From: Acetoanaerobium noterae
GTDB lineage: Bacteria; Bacillota; Clostridia; Peptostreptococcales; Filifactoraceae
Reading direction: 5' to 3'
Assembly: GCF_900168025.1 (NCBI RefSeq)
Contig: NZ_FUYN01000004.1
Coordinates: 62,001-126,000, forward strand
DNA: 64,000 bases
A model generated the notes under the pieces. That model saw nothing but the letters and a program-made list of their open reading frames with translations. It was not told where the DNA came from and did not search any database. A program made the translations under genes and the position numbers. Within the stretch, counting starts at the first letter, position 1. Each line of letters opens with the position of its first letter. Below are positions 34,251 through 42,999 of this stretch, one piece after another.

Positions 34251-34880
34251 CTACCCCTTTTTCTTTTTATAAAATTTACAATAGCTTTGTACTGAACATA
34301 GCTCACACATTGGATTCCTTGCCTTACAAATCCTTCTTCCATGAAAAATAAATGCATGATGAGCATCGGTCCAGTATTTTTTCGATATTTTCTTCATTAA
34401 ATCTTGTTCAACTTGAAGAGGGTCCTTTTTATCAGAGAAGCCCAGTCTTGTAGACACTCTAAAAACATGAGTATCCACTGCTATAGCAGGAACTCCAAAG
34501 CAATTGCTAAGTACTACATTTGCAGTTTTCCTTCCCACACCAGGTAGTTTTAAAAGTTCATCCATTTCATCTGGCACTTGACTGTCATAATTTTGTATCA
34601 GCAAATGTGATAATGCAATTATATTTTTTGATTTGACATTATAAAAGCCTATACTTTTTATGTACTCCATCAATTTTTCTTCTCCTAGCTTAAGAATTTT
34701 TTCAGGAGTATTAAAGTTTTTAAAAAGCTCTTTTGTAACAATATTGACTCTTACATCCGTCGATTGAGCACTTAAAACAGTAGCCACCAATAGCTCGTAA
34801 GGTGTTTTATATTCAAGCTCACATTTTGCATCAGGATAAGTATCAAGTAATGTCTTTACAATAATATTATACTTACTCAT
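34251..34880 (-). CDS. nth: Endonuclease III
   Basis: 209 residues, full length. The helix-hairpin-helix LPGVGRKTANVVL contains the catalytic Lys, AIAVDTHVFRVSTRLG the catalytic Asp, and the C-terminus CKARNPMCELCSVQSYC the four Cys of the 4Fe-4S cluster. It removes oxidised pyrimidines from DNA and nicks at the abasic site. It lies 15 bases upstream of the VanW gene and 53 downstream of the queG-like gene. Confidence 0.97.
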   Translation of the reverse strand: MSKYNIIVKTLLDTYPDAKCELEYKTPYELLVATVLSAQSTDVRVNIVTKELFKNFNTPEKILKLGEEKLMEYIKSIGFYNVKSKNIIALSHLLIQNYDSQVPDEMDELLKLPGVGRKTANVVLSNCFGVPAIAVDTHVFRVSTRLGFSDKKDPLQVEQDLMKKISKKYWTDAHHAFIFHGRRICKARNPMCELCSVQSYCKFYKKKKG

Positions 34881-34933
34881 TTAATATATTTTCCCCTTTT
34901 TATAATCAATACCATTTTATCATAGATAGTAAG

Positions 34934-35818
34934 TCAATCTCCAATAATATTAAAATTCCTCACTAATATATTTTTGCCTCTCCATGCAAAAGCTCTATTT
35001 CCATAATTTTTTTTAAACTCTTTATTACTTAAGCTGGCAATATCATTTAGATTAAGTCGTTTCATAACATCATCAATTTCTTGAGATTTTTTTATATCTC
35101 TATTGTGAGGGCATACTATTTGGCAAATATCACATCCATATACTTTATTACTTTTTTTTAAAATAGCAATTTCACTATCACTTAGCTCTGTTTTCTTTTG
35201 AGTAAGATAAGAAGCACATCTTTGACCAATAAAACCATTTTTATAATTTAAAGCCTTTCCGGGACAATATTCTATGCATTTTCCACAATTAATACAATTT
35301 TTTTTAGGAAGCCTCTTCTCCTTTAACACTAAGTCCGTGACGATTAGACCTATGAAGCCATAGCTTCCATACACTTCATTTATTACCATATTATTAATCC
35401 CTTTATAGCCTAAGCCTGATTCCAAAGCAAAAAATCTCTCATTTAGTGGTCCATTGTCAACTTGAATAGAAAAAGTGCTATTTGGATATTTTATTTGAAG
35501 TTTTTGCACAATTCTTTTTAGCTTGTCTTTTGCCCAAATATGATAATCTATACCTTGAGCGGATACGGAAATATTAGAATCGAAGCTATGACTTTCTGTA
35601 AGATAAGGGAAAAATATACATATTATACTACTTGCAGGTTTATTATTTATATCTAATTTTAGCCTTGAGCCTAAATTTTGCTCTTCAAGGTCCAATTGAA
35701 CTCCTAATAATTTTCTTTCTTCAAGATAAAAGCTGAATTTATCAAGACTATCTTTTATTGAATTTACGTTTATAATAGTATATTGATCTATATTTTCCTG
35801 GTTTATTATATCAATCAT
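34934..35818 (-). CDS. queG: Epoxyqueuosine reductase-like iron-sulfur protein
   Basis: 294 residues. The cobalamin-binding N-terminal half has DYHIWAKDKLKRI and ERFFALESGLGYKGINNM. Two 4Fe-4S clusters follow: CINCGKCIEYCPGKAL and YGCDICQIVCPHN. The C-terminal HEAT-repeat domain of longer QueG proteins is absent, a form common in Firmicutes. It should reduce epoxyqueuosine to queuosine in tRNA using B12, but short homologues may have other roles. Start ATG with GGAGG. Confidence 0.85.
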   Translation of the reverse strand: MIDIINQENIDQYTIINVNSIKDSLDKFSFYLEERKLLGVQLDLEEQNLGSRLKLDINNKPASSIICIFFPYLTESHSFDSNISVSAQGIDYHIWAKDKLKRIVQKLQIKYPNSTFSIQVDNGPLNERFFALESGLGYKGINNMVINEVYGSYGFIGLIVTDLVLKEKRLPKKNCINCGKCIEYCPGKALNYKNGFIGQRCASYLTQKKTELSDSEIAILKKSNKVYGCDICQIVCPHNRDIKKSQEIDDVMKRLNLNDIASLSNKEFKKNYGNRAFAWRGKNILVRNFNIIGD

Positions 35819-35913
35819 TATTATTGTTCCTCCAACTATTCACTAGTATAATATACCATATGTTAAAAAAAATAATTATATATTTGTGTTATTTTTAGTC
35901 GAAAGGATTTAAA

Positions 35914-36318
35914 ATGCTAAAGTTCATAATACCTGGCAGACCCATAAGTAAATCTAACTTCAAATTATCTAATAAAAGCGGGCAAGCTTGGCTACCTCAC
36001 AAGGGAAAATATTCAAAATATGCGGCCTACGAAAACTACATAGCGGGAATCATAAATCAAGAATATTTTGGTCCTCCTCTAGAAGAAAATCTAATTACTA
36101 TATTAAAGTTGTATTTTCCAAATAAGCGCATGGGCGATATTCATAATTATCCCAAAAGTATTTGCGATGGGATTGAAAAAAGTGGAATAATTCTCAATGA
36201 TAAACAACTGAAACCATTTTTGATTTTAGATTATATAGATAAGGATAATCCTAGAGTTGAAATCGAATTATATAAGAGCTCTGAATATAATCTTATTTAT
36301 CAAATTCAAACAAAATAG
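35914..36318 (+). CDS. RusA-like Holliday junction resolvase (orphan)
   Basis: 134 residues. The core KLYFPNKRMGDIHNYPKSICDGI and GIILNDKQLKPF match the RusA family, whose Asp residues bind the metal at the dimer's active site. RusA genes are usually phage-borne, but no other phage gene is near. It is the only + strand gene in a long minus-strand stretch, flanked by queG (divergent) and an ArsR-type gene (convergent). SD GAAAGGA precedes the ATG. It may be a domesticated phage gene. Confidence 0.8.
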   Translation: MLKFIIPGRPISKSNFKLSNKSGQAWLPHKGKYSKYAAYENYIAGIINQEYFGPPLEENLITILKLYFPNKRMGDIHNYPKSICDGIEKSGIILNDKQLKPFLILDYIDKDNPRVEIELYKSSEYNLIYQIQTK

Positions 36319-36343
36319 TGCAAGGATTCCCCTGCACTATTTA
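36312..36343. terminator. Shared terminator between rusA-like and ArsR-type genes
   Basis: AAATAGTGCA and TGCACTATTT form a 10-bp stem with a 10-base loop; A- and T-rich flanks allow use on both strands. Confidence 0.8.
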
Positions 36344-36349
36344 AAATTA

Positions 36350-36940
36350 TTAGCCCTTTGATTTTTTCTTTTTTTCTTTTCTAACATCTGGGATTGCTAG
36401 TGTAGCAAAGTTATACGGTCTTGTACCTTCTTTTTCTGGCTTCTTTTGCTTCCCATCTAGCAGTTCTATAAGTCTCTTTTCCAGTTCATTCATAATTTCT
36501 TTTGCTTCATCCTCAGTAACATAATACTCATTGTAATGTCTAAGGTGCTTTGTTCCAACTTCATTTGTCTCAGCTGCTCTATAATAATCTTCACTTACTT
36601 TCTCAAACAAAGAAAGAGATGCTTGATTTATTGTTTGGGCCACTGAATCGCTAATTGGAAAGTTTAAGATACTTTTATCTATTACTACCATTTTAGCTTT
36701 TGGTAAATAATATTTTTCAATTATCCCAGATTTCACTCTTTCTTCCACTAGTTCTAATATCCCAGCTCCAAGTAAAATTTTAATGTGATAATTGATTTTT
36801 GCATGAGGTTCTCCTAAAATTTCTGATAATTGCTTAGCAGAAAGTGGTTCTTCAGCAAATGCTTCTAAAATCTCAACTCTATAAGGATGTGAGACAGCTT
36901 TAATCTCTTCTAATTCTCTTAATACCATTATATCTTTCAT
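36350..36940 (-). CDS. ArsR-type winged-helix transcriptional regulator
   Basis: 196 residues from the ATG at 36938-36940, preceded by GAGGGGAAGGG; the in-frame codon at 36958 lies inside that ribosome site. Residues 8-85 are a winged helix: IKAVSHPYRVEILEAFAEEPLSAKQLSEILGEP (shown in part), then KINYHIKILLGAGILELVEE. No metal-binding Cys cluster is seen, so this is not a metal sensor of the classical kind. The C-terminal half is helical and ends in a Lys-rich tail. It has its own perfect sigma-A promoter. Targets are unknown. Confidence 0.85.
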   Translation of the reverse strand: MKDIMVLRELEEIKAVSHPYRVEILEAFAEEPLSAKQLSEILGEPHAKINYHIKILLGAGILELVEERVKSGIIEKYYLPKAKMVVIDKSILNFPISDSVAQTINQASLSLFEKVSEDYYRAAETNEVGTKHLRHYNEYYVTEDEAKEIMNELEKRLIELLDGKQKKPEKEGTRPYNFATLAIPDVRKEKKKKSKG

Positions 36941-37033
36941 TAATGCCCTTCCCCTCAATAAAGATTTTCTCCATAATATACTATGTTAAAAATAAAACTG
37001 TACATATAGGAGAACCGTAAATTACTTATATAT

Positions 37034-37062
37034 ATTATAATGATTAAATATATAATTGTCAA
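37034..37062 (-). promoter_or_regulatory. Sigma-A promoter of the ArsR-type gene
   Basis: TTGACA (37057-37062) and TATAAT (37034-37039) are perfect with a 17-base spacer, giving a leader of about 85 bases. Confidence 0.85.
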
Positions 37063-37090
37063 AGAATTCTATACTATTTGAAATTTTGGA

Positions 37091-38746
37091 TTAATGCACC
37101 AATTTACTTCCACCTATAAATTCTCTAAGAAGTGATGTGTTGATGATATCTGACTCGTCAGTAATATCAACAAAATACTGGAGAAATTTAAGTAGCCTTT
37201 TTGCTTCTCTAAAAACAGGGTCGTCTTCCTTTATATCCTCTAAAAGAGGCACCACATGCTTTTTTAAAACAGCCAGCTCATAAATAAGAGCGGAGTTAAA
37301 CATTATATCAGCATTTTCTTGATAAGGGAAAATATTTTTTCGCTCTCCTCTATTTACACTTTGCCACATTGATAAAGTGGAAGATGCAGAATATGATCTG
37401 TGATGATAATCCCTAACTATCCTTCTTATAAGTCTTAAGTCAGTAGTCGGAATTTTGTTATGTTCATCTAGGTTTAGCTGAGTTAGAGCACTTATATAGA
37501 TTTTAAATTTATTTCCATCAGGTATTGATTGTGTGAGAATAGGGTTAAGAGCATGTATTCCTTCTATTATTAGTGGCTGATTTTCCTCAATAGAAATCTT
37601 TTTTTCTTCAAAGTATTCTCTAGTGCCAGTTTTAAAATTAAAGCTTGGCAAATTAACTTCATAGCCTAGGATAAGCTTTTCAATATCTTCATTAAATGTT
37701 TTTAAATCTATAGCATAAATAGACTCATAATCCTTTTCTCCATACTCGTCTAGTGGAGTTTTATCCCTATTTACAAAATAATCATCGACAGATAAAGACA
37801 CTGGAGATAAACCATTTACCATAAGTTGAAGCTTGAGTCTTTGTGCAAAGCTTGTTTTTCCTGAAGAAGATGGCCCTGCAATTAAAATTATCTTTCCTTT
37901 TTCTGAATCTTTTTTTATCATATCAGCAATATCGCAAATTTTCTTTTCATGATATGCTTCAGCAAGTCTTATAATCTCTGGGTGGTTATTATTTTCTACT
38001 AAAATGTTTAGTGATGCTGCATTTGGTAGATTAATTATTTTGGCCCAACGTTTAGCTTCTTTATATATTTTAAATAATTTAGGCTGATGTATAAACCTAC
38101 TAACTTTATGAGGTTCTTTTATATCAGGTCCTAGTAACACTATTCCATCATTGTATAATCTTAATGAAAATGTGTGAAGCATAGCTGTCGATGGAACCAT
38201 GTAGCCATAAAAATAATCTTCAAGCCACCCACATCTATACAAATGAACTGTCGACGTGTTTTTATACTTTAATAAATTCAATTTTCCTTCGCGATTTTGT
38301 TTTTTATATATATTAATTGCTTCTTCTTTTGGAACTCTGAATCTAATTATTTTCTCATTTGAATCTACGAATTCTCTCATTCTGAGCTCAATCTTTTGAA
38401 CATCATCTACATTTAACTTTTCTTCATACTCAACTTCGCAAAAAAATCCATTGCTAAGAGAATGCTGAATTTTCGTCACAGCTCCTGGGAGTAGCTCTTC
38501 CAATGCCCTGATAAATAAAAAAGTTAGACTCCTCATATATGTTCGTCTTCCATCTGGGTCTGTAATATCAATCCAATTTACAAATGAGTCTTCTTCTAGT
38601 TCATAGCTAAGCTCTCTAAGATTATTATTTACTAGCCCCAAAGTAACTGGATATAAAAAATCCATTCTCTCCATGCTTAAAATTTGCTCTAAGGTAGTGT
38701 TTTTTTCAACTTTAAATTCACCCGACTGAGTAGTTATAGTAATCAA
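37091..38746 (-). CDS. Nucleoside (uridine-like) kinase with TGS and ThrRS-like N-terminal domains
   Basis: 551 residues from the TTG at 38744-38746. The ATG at 38755 abuts the Shine-Dalgarno AAAGGAG, so TTG with 9-base spacing is preferred. Residues 1-60 are TGS-like; 65-270 resemble the ThrRS editing-domain region (HSLSNGFFCEVEY). From about 280 comes a uridine-kinase domain with P-loop IAGPSSSGKTSFAQRL, SLSVDDYFVNRDKTP and LIIEGIHALNP. The fusion is common in clostridia. The true substrate of the fused kinase is not established. Confidence 0.88.
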   Translation of the reverse strand: MITITTQSGEFKVEKNTTLEQILSMERMDFLYPVTLGLVNNNLRELSYELEEDSFVNWIDITDPDGRRTYMRSLTFLFIRALEELLPGAVTKIQHSLSNGFFCEVEYEEKLNVDDVQKIELRMREFVDSNEKIIRFRVPKEEAINIYKKQNREGKLNLLKYKNTSTVHLYRCGWLEDYFYGYMVPSTAMLHTFSLRLYNDGIVLLGPDIKEPHKVSRFIHQPKLFKIYKEAKRWAKIINLPNAASLNILVENNNHPEIIRLAEAYHEKKICDIADMIKKDSEKGKIILIAGPSSSGKTSFAQRLKLQLMVNGLSPVSLSVDDYFVNRDKTPLDEYGEKDYESIYAIDLKTFNEDIEKLILGYEVNLPSFNFKTGTREYFEEKKISIEENQPLIIEGIHALNPILTQSIPDGNKFKIYISALTQLNLDEHNKIPTTDLRLIRRIVRDYHHRSYSASSTLSMWQSVNRGERKNIFPYQENADIMFNSALIYELAVLKKHVVPLLEDIKEDDPVFREAKRLLKFLQYFVDITDESDIINTSLLREFIGGSKLVH

Positions 38747-38760
38747 GACTATCATCTCCT

Positions 38761-39534
38761 TTAGAGTTTATTTAATTCTAAAATTTCTATAGTTTCCTTC
38801 GCTTTTGAACTATCTAGTTCTAAAACTATATAACTAAAACCATACTTATCTATAAGCTCATAAAAAATTTTTTTTGTATATTTACCCGTTTTTGAAAGCC
38901 CTAAATGCTGATCTGAGGTTTTATCATTTAAGTTAAAATGAAGCATGGAATTATAGTTTTTAATCACATTGCTAAAATCTTCATCTTGAATCAATGCGTG
39001 CCCTAGGTCAAAACAGAACCCTAACGATTTATTATTCGCTATTTCAAACAAATCCATGAATTCTATAGGCTTAGTACCAACAGCACATAAATCACTGCTA
39101 GCTTGATTTAAAAAACTATAAACATTTTCTGTGTAGATATTTATATTAGGAAATTCTACTAATAGTCTTTGAATAAACTCATTTGCTTTTTGGATATATT
39201 TTTTATAATTTGAAGTATATTTACCATAAAATACATTTCCTAAATGAGTATTAAAATAGAGAGGTTTCAAATAGCTAACCTCTCTAATAATATTCCTAAC
39301 ATAGTTAAAATTGGCATCTCTAAGAAACCCTATATCTTCTACAAGGTTAGTTTTCAATGGCAAATGGATGCTGATTTTTATATCTTTATTTTCTTTTTTG
39401 CTCATATGATGGTTCAAAGCTTCAATATCTTTAGATTCATCTATCCCATATTCAATAAATTCTATATCCTTGTATTCATGAAACAAACTAATCTTTTGTT
39501 CTAAATCGTAACTCAAAGCACTAATTCCTATCAT
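38761..39534 (-). CDS. Sugar phosphate isomerase/epimerase-like TIM-barrel protein
   Basis: 257 residues from the second of two close ATG codons, which has better spacing to AGGTG. The pattern FIEYGIDE, ISIHLPLKTN, YFNTHLGNV, IYTENVYSF, LGFCFDLGHALIQ and LHFNLNDK gives successive beta-strands of an AP-endonuclease-2-type barrel. His, Glu and Asp are placed to bind metal. The specific reaction cannot be told. It lies 5 to 15 bases from both neighbours and is probably co-transcribed. Confidence 0.7.
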   Translation of the reverse strand: MIGISALSYDLEQKISLFHEYKDIEFIEYGIDESKDIEALNHHMSKKENKDIKISIHLPLKTNLVEDIGFLRDANFNYVRNIIREVSYLKPLYFNTHLGNVFYGKYTSNYKKYIQKANEFIQRLLVEFPNINIYTENVYSFLNQASSDLCAVGTKPIEFMDLFEIANNKSLGFCFDLGHALIQDEDFSNVIKNYNSMLHFNLNDKTSDQHLGLSKTGKYTKKIFYELIDKYGFSYIVLELDSSKAKETIEILELNKL

Positions 39535-39549
39535 TGCCATATCACCTAA

Positions 39550-40080
39550 CTATAATGTAGTAATCTTATTAAATGGATAAAGTCTAATAAATACTTTTCC
39601 TATAATATCATCTAAAGGAATCATCCCCACGGACTCTTCTCTACTATCTAAGCTATTGGGTCTATTATCTCCCATAGCAAAAATATATCCATCAGGTACT
39701 ATTTCATCTACATTTCCATCTGTATAATTTCCATTAATATAGGCTTCACTTAGCTCCTCATCATTGACAAATACTTTTCCATCCATTACAACAACATGGT
39801 CGCCAGGAACTCCTATAACTCTTTTAACTAAATCTTTTTCTTTCCCATTTGTTTGTAGTAAATGCGATTTAAAAACTATGATATCTCCATGCTCTGGCAG
39901 GTCACTTCTATATGCCTGTCTATAAATAAGTAAATAATCATTTTCTTCCAAAGTTGGAAACATAGACACTCCTCTAACCAGTGTAGGTCTTACAAAGCTT
40001 GTTATAAGCAGAGCCATCGCTCCTGCTATCGCTATAGTTTTAAGCCATTCAAAAATTTCTTTTTTTACATTATCGCTCAA
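39550..40080 (-). CDS. lepB: Signal peptidase I
   Basis: 176 residues from the TTG at 40078-40080, preceded by GAGGTGAG at 5 bases; a GTG at 40089 would overlap that site. One N-terminal membrane helix (residues 12-30) is followed by the catalytic Ser in RGVSMFPTL and the Lys in DLVKRVIGVPGD. The conserved end motifs are GYIFAMGDNRPNSLDSR and IIGKVFIRLYP. It removes signal peptides of secreted proteins on the outer face of the membrane. Confidence 0.95.
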   Translation of the reverse strand: MSDNVKKEIFEWLKTIAIAGAMALLITSFVRPTLVRGVSMFPTLEENDYLLIYRQAYRSDLPEHGDIIVFKSHLLQTNGKEKDLVKRVIGVPGDHVVVMDGKVFVNDEELSEAYINGNYTDGNVDEIVPDGYIFAMGDNRPNSLDSREESVGMIPLDDIIGKVFIRLYPFNKITTL

Positions 40081-40097
40081 TAAACTCACCTCATAGT

Positions 40098-40634
40098 CTA
40101 ATCTATTACTTTGCCCATATTTAAATAGTCGACAAAATCTCCATCAATAAACAAAGCTCTTTTATTCTTACCCTCAATTTCAAAACCAAATTTTTTATAG
40201 AGAGCAATCGCATACTTATTATCTATTCTAACCTGTAAATCAACCTTTGCAATATGCTCACTATCATATACAAACTCCATGGCCTTCGACATCAAAGCCG
40301 AGCCAATTTTATTATTCCAGTACTCTTTTTTTACTCCCATTCCTAAATTACAAATATGGTGAGTCCTTTGTCTTCTCCCACCTTCTAAGTAAAGTATTCC
40401 ACAAAGCTCATTTTCTATAAAAGCACCTAAAAATATACAATTATCTAAACTATTCATATAGTTTATGAATGAGCGCTGGTTCTCAATCGACATAGCATAA
40501 TCTTCAGATGTAAATGGATAATTGTCTGATTCATCAGCCATCTCTAAAACTAATTTTAAGGTTATCACAGCATCTTCTTCAAGAATTTCTCTGATTTGGA
40601 GTTTTGATAACTGATTATTAATGTCCTTGTGCAT
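40098..40634 (-). CDS. GNAT-family N-acetyltransferase
   Basis: 178 residues. The core fits GNAT: FLGAFIENELCGILYLEGG, ICNLGMGVKKEYWNNKIGSALMSKAMEF (motif A with N-x-x-I-G-S), then LQVRIDNKYAIALYKKFGFEIEG. It resembles the RimJ/RimL or spermidine acetyltransferase-like group. The substrate is unknown. It ends 8 to 17 bases before lepB and has RBS AGGAG at the ATG. Confidence 0.88.
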   Translation of the reverse strand: MHKDINNQLSKLQIREILEEDAVITLKLVLEMADESDNYPFTSEDYAMSIENQRSFINYMNSLDNCIFLGAFIENELCGILYLEGGRRQRTHHICNLGMGVKKEYWNNKIGSALMSKAMEFVYDSEHIAKVDLQVRIDNKYAIALYKKFGFEIEGKNKRALFIDGDFVDYLNMGKVID

Positions 40635-40730
40635 ATTTATCTCCTTTGTTACTTCATAATTGCTACATTTTATTATATAATAGAAAAATACAATTGACTA
40701 TTTTTAATTTGAACACGAGGTGTAAAGAAA

Positions 40731-41279
40731 ATGGATAGACTAAAAGATTTTATATATGAGATTAGTGATTTAATTTTTGGAGGAGCAGTTTTATTGATTA
40801 TTATATTAGTTTCGACATACCAGCTCCATGGATGGTTTAATATATCTCTACCTGAAAATATTGAAAAAATTATTCCTATTTCTACTGGCAACGATTTAAA
40901 TTCTACTGAAACAAATACAGAGATAGCTCAAAATAACTCTAGCTCAGAGGATACAAACAAAGTCCCTGAAGCATCAAATGATGCTACAAATGAAAACGAA
41001 GCACCTAAAGAAGATAACACTAATAACACTTCCTCAGATACACAAACTGAAAATAAATCAGCCCAAGCTGAAGTGACAATCAGAAATATTTCGATTGCTC
41101 CTGGGAGCTCATCTGACAAAGTTGCAAATGCTCTTTATGAAAACAATATTATTTCATCTAAAGAAAGCTTTATTTCAAGGCTTATAGAACTAAATTCTGA
41201 AACTAAAATTAAAGCTGGCACATTTAGAATACCTAGTAATGCTTCACTTGATGAAGTAATAAAAATAGTAACTCAATAA
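40731..41279 (+). CDS. Membrane-anchored protein with MltG/YceG-like N-terminal domain only
   Basis: 182 residues. A membrane helix (about 13-34) is followed by a 65-residue linker rich in Asn, Ser, Thr and Glu (about 48-112). The last 70 residues, ISIAPGSSSDKVANALYENNIISSKESF and KIKAGTFRIPSNASLDEVI, resemble the LysM-like part of the YceG/MltG family. The catalytic transglycosylase domain is absent, so this is not an active MltG. It might bind cell wall or partner with a wall enzyme. Divergent from the GNAT gene. Confidence 0.7.
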   Translation: MDRLKDFIYEISDLIFGGAVLLIIILVSTYQLHGWFNISLPENIEKIIPISTGNDLNSTETNTEIAQNNSSSEDTNKVPEASNDATNENEAPKEDNTNNTSSDTQTENKSAQAEVTIRNISIAPGSSSDKVANALYENNIISSKESFISRLIELNSETKIKAGTFRIPSNASLDEVIKIVTQ

Positions 41280-41282
41280 AGA

Positions 41283-41370
41283 AAAAGCCCTTTTAATTGA
41301 GCTCATTTGGTAAAGTTAATTCAAAATTTAACTTTTAGCAAGTGAGTTCATATTTAAAGGGCTTTATTTT
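41283..41370. terminator. Long branched hairpin, shared terminator of convergent genes
   Basis: Outer arms AAAGCCCTTTTAA/TTTAAAGGGCTTT enclose two further pairings (GAGCTCATTTG with CAAGTGAGTTC, and TAAAGTTAA with TTAACTTTTA). Nearly the whole 88 bases can fold into one stem. It sits between convergent genes ending at 41279 and 41394 and would stop transcription from both sides. Confidence 0.75.
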
Positions 41371-41393
41371 TGATTAATTAATTCTTGTAACTT

Positions 41394-42158
41394 TTACTGA
41401 GTTATATATCCAGTCATAGACATCGCACCCATGAGACATTTATCATTGAAGGTTTTTATGTTATCAGCTAAGTCGCATGAGCCTAGCATATACAGCAATG
41501 GAATAAAATGATCTGGAGTATAAAATGCTTTTTCTGCACAGCTTCCTGCATTCTTATAATTTATTACGGCATCAAAATTTTTAGAAAGAATATTTGATTT
41601 AATATAATCATCAAATTCCTGAGCCCAAGAATATCCATTATCCATCCCCCAGTTTATAAGTGAAAGATTATGAACAACATTACCGCTAGAAATTAGCAGT
41701 ATAGACTCATCCCTAAATGATTTTAACATCTTTCCAATTTCATAGTGCTCTCTAAATGATTTATTATGGTCTATGCTTATTTGAACAACAGGAATATCTG
41801 CATCTGGAAACATTCTACATAATACTGACCATGTACCATGGTCTATTCCCCAGTCGTTATCTATTGATATTAAATTGCTAGTTTTCTCAATGATTTTACT
41901 AGCTAATTCATCAGACCCTTTTACAGGGTATTTTAAATCGTAAAGCTCTTTAGGGAATCCATACATGTCATAAATCATTTTTGGTTCAAGCTCATTTGAA
42001 GTATAGCTTCCTTTTGTATACCAGTGTGCAGATATAACAACTATTCCAGCTGGTTTGACAAGACTTCTGCCTAATTCTTCCCAGGTTTTAGTAAATTCAT
42101 TGTCCTCAATAGCATTCATAGGAGAACCATGACCTACGAATATCACTGGCATCTTCAT
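41394..42158 (-). CDS. DODA-type extradiol ring-cleaving dioxygenase
   Basis: 254 residues from the ATG at 42156-42158, preceded by GGAGGG; the ATG at 42173 overlaps that site. The N-terminal VIFVGHGSPMNAI and IVVISAHWYT hold metal-binding His residues, with GIDHGTWSVLCRMFP and SSGNVVHNLSLINW completing the site. TPDHFIPLLYMLG is the conserved C-terminal motif. Family members cleave catechols such as DOPA in vitro. In a strict anaerobe an oxygen-using role is puzzling. It lies 32 bases after the encapsulin gene. Confidence 0.88.
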   Translation of the reverse strand: MKMPVIFVGHGSPMNAIEDNEFTKTWEELGRSLVKPAGIVVISAHWYTKGSYTSNELEPKMIYDMYGFPKELYDLKYPVKGSDELASKIIEKTSNLISIDNDWGIDHGTWSVLCRMFPDADIPVVQISIDHNKSFREHYEIGKMLKSFRDESILLISSGNVVHNLSLINWGMDNGYSWAQEFDDYIKSNILSKNFDAVINYKNAGSCAEKAFYTPDHFIPLLYMLGSCDLADNIKTFNDKCLMGAMSMTGYITQ

Positions 42159-42190
42159 GACATATCCCTCCATTTTTGGTGCTTAAGATA

Positions 42191-42985
42191 TTAAATATTA
42201 AACTTCACAATCAGCTTTTCATCTAGCACTCTAAAAGTCAATGACTCAGTTATAAATAGCTTTATTTTTTTATCATCATGATTTTCATACCCTATAGAAA
42301 AATCTTGACCTATGGTTAACTCTATATCTTCATGATCATAAGGCATTAAAAACGCACCTTCTACAGCTTCACTAAGTATTACTTTGCCATCAATTATTGA
42401 AGAAACTGTTTTTATAAGCGGATAGCCTTCATGAACAGTATTTAAAAGTTTATAGGCCTCTCTACCTACCACTAGAGAATAAGGTCTCTCTACATAGGAT
42501 TCCATAAGGAGAAATCTAGCTTCAGAAATTGCCGATAAAATTGAAACTGCATCTTTACCAAAATCTAAATTGTGTTCAGCAACTTCTTTTAATCCTTTTA
42601 TAGCTGCTTTCTCATAGCCGTTGTATATTAGATTTTCTTCAAAAAGCGCTAGCTTTTTTGTAGCTTCTTCAAGAGCTTCTAAATCTATATCCTTCGCTCC
42701 TCTTGTTATATTGTCGAGTTCCCATCTATCAAGCTCAAAAGAAATTCTTGCTTCAAGTAGTGGCTTAACTCTATATGTTCCCACACTGACATCAGAGTCT
42801 TCATTTTTATCTATGATATCGAGCCTTCCCTCTGGCACTACAGCATAATCCCATCCCATAGGGCCTTCAACATGAACAACTTTTCTTGCTGAAAGTATGT
42901 TCATAAGCACAGTTTTAGCTCTTTCATCTATTTCGTCCCAAACCTTAGATGGCATAGGTGCTATATTTCTTTTTAACATGCTCAT
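42191..42985 (-). CDS. Encapsulin nanocompartment shell protein
   Basis: 264 residues, the size of family 1 encapsulins with the HK97 phage-capsid fold. The N-terminus LKRNIAPMPSKVWDEIDERAKTVL, the segment RKVVHVEGPMGWDYAVVPEGRL, ARISFELDRWELDNITRGAKD and IGQDFSIGYENHDDKKIKLFITESLTFRVL are typical. It should self-assemble into an icosahedral shell around the ferritin-like cargo encoded 14 bases upstream. A GAGG ribosome site precedes the ATG. Confidence 0.95.
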   Translation of the reverse strand: MSMLKRNIAPMPSKVWDEIDERAKTVLMNILSARKVVHVEGPMGWDYAVVPEGRLDIIDKNEDSDVSVGTYRVKPLLEARISFELDRWELDNITRGAKDIDLEALEEATKKLALFEENLIYNGYEKAAIKGLKEVAEHNLDFGKDAVSILSAISEARFLLMESYVERPYSLVVGREAYKLLNTVHEGYPLIKTVSSIIDGKVILSEAVEGAFLMPYDHEDIELTIGQDFSIGYENHDDKKIKLFITESLTFRVLDEKLIVKFNI

Positions 42986-42999
42986 AATAAATCCTCCTT

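Noticed and set aside
28749-36350. Cobalamin riboswitch ahead of cobU-cobS-cobC
   Set aside because: No conserved B12-box sequence was found upstream of cobU, the VanW gene, nth or the queG-like gene.
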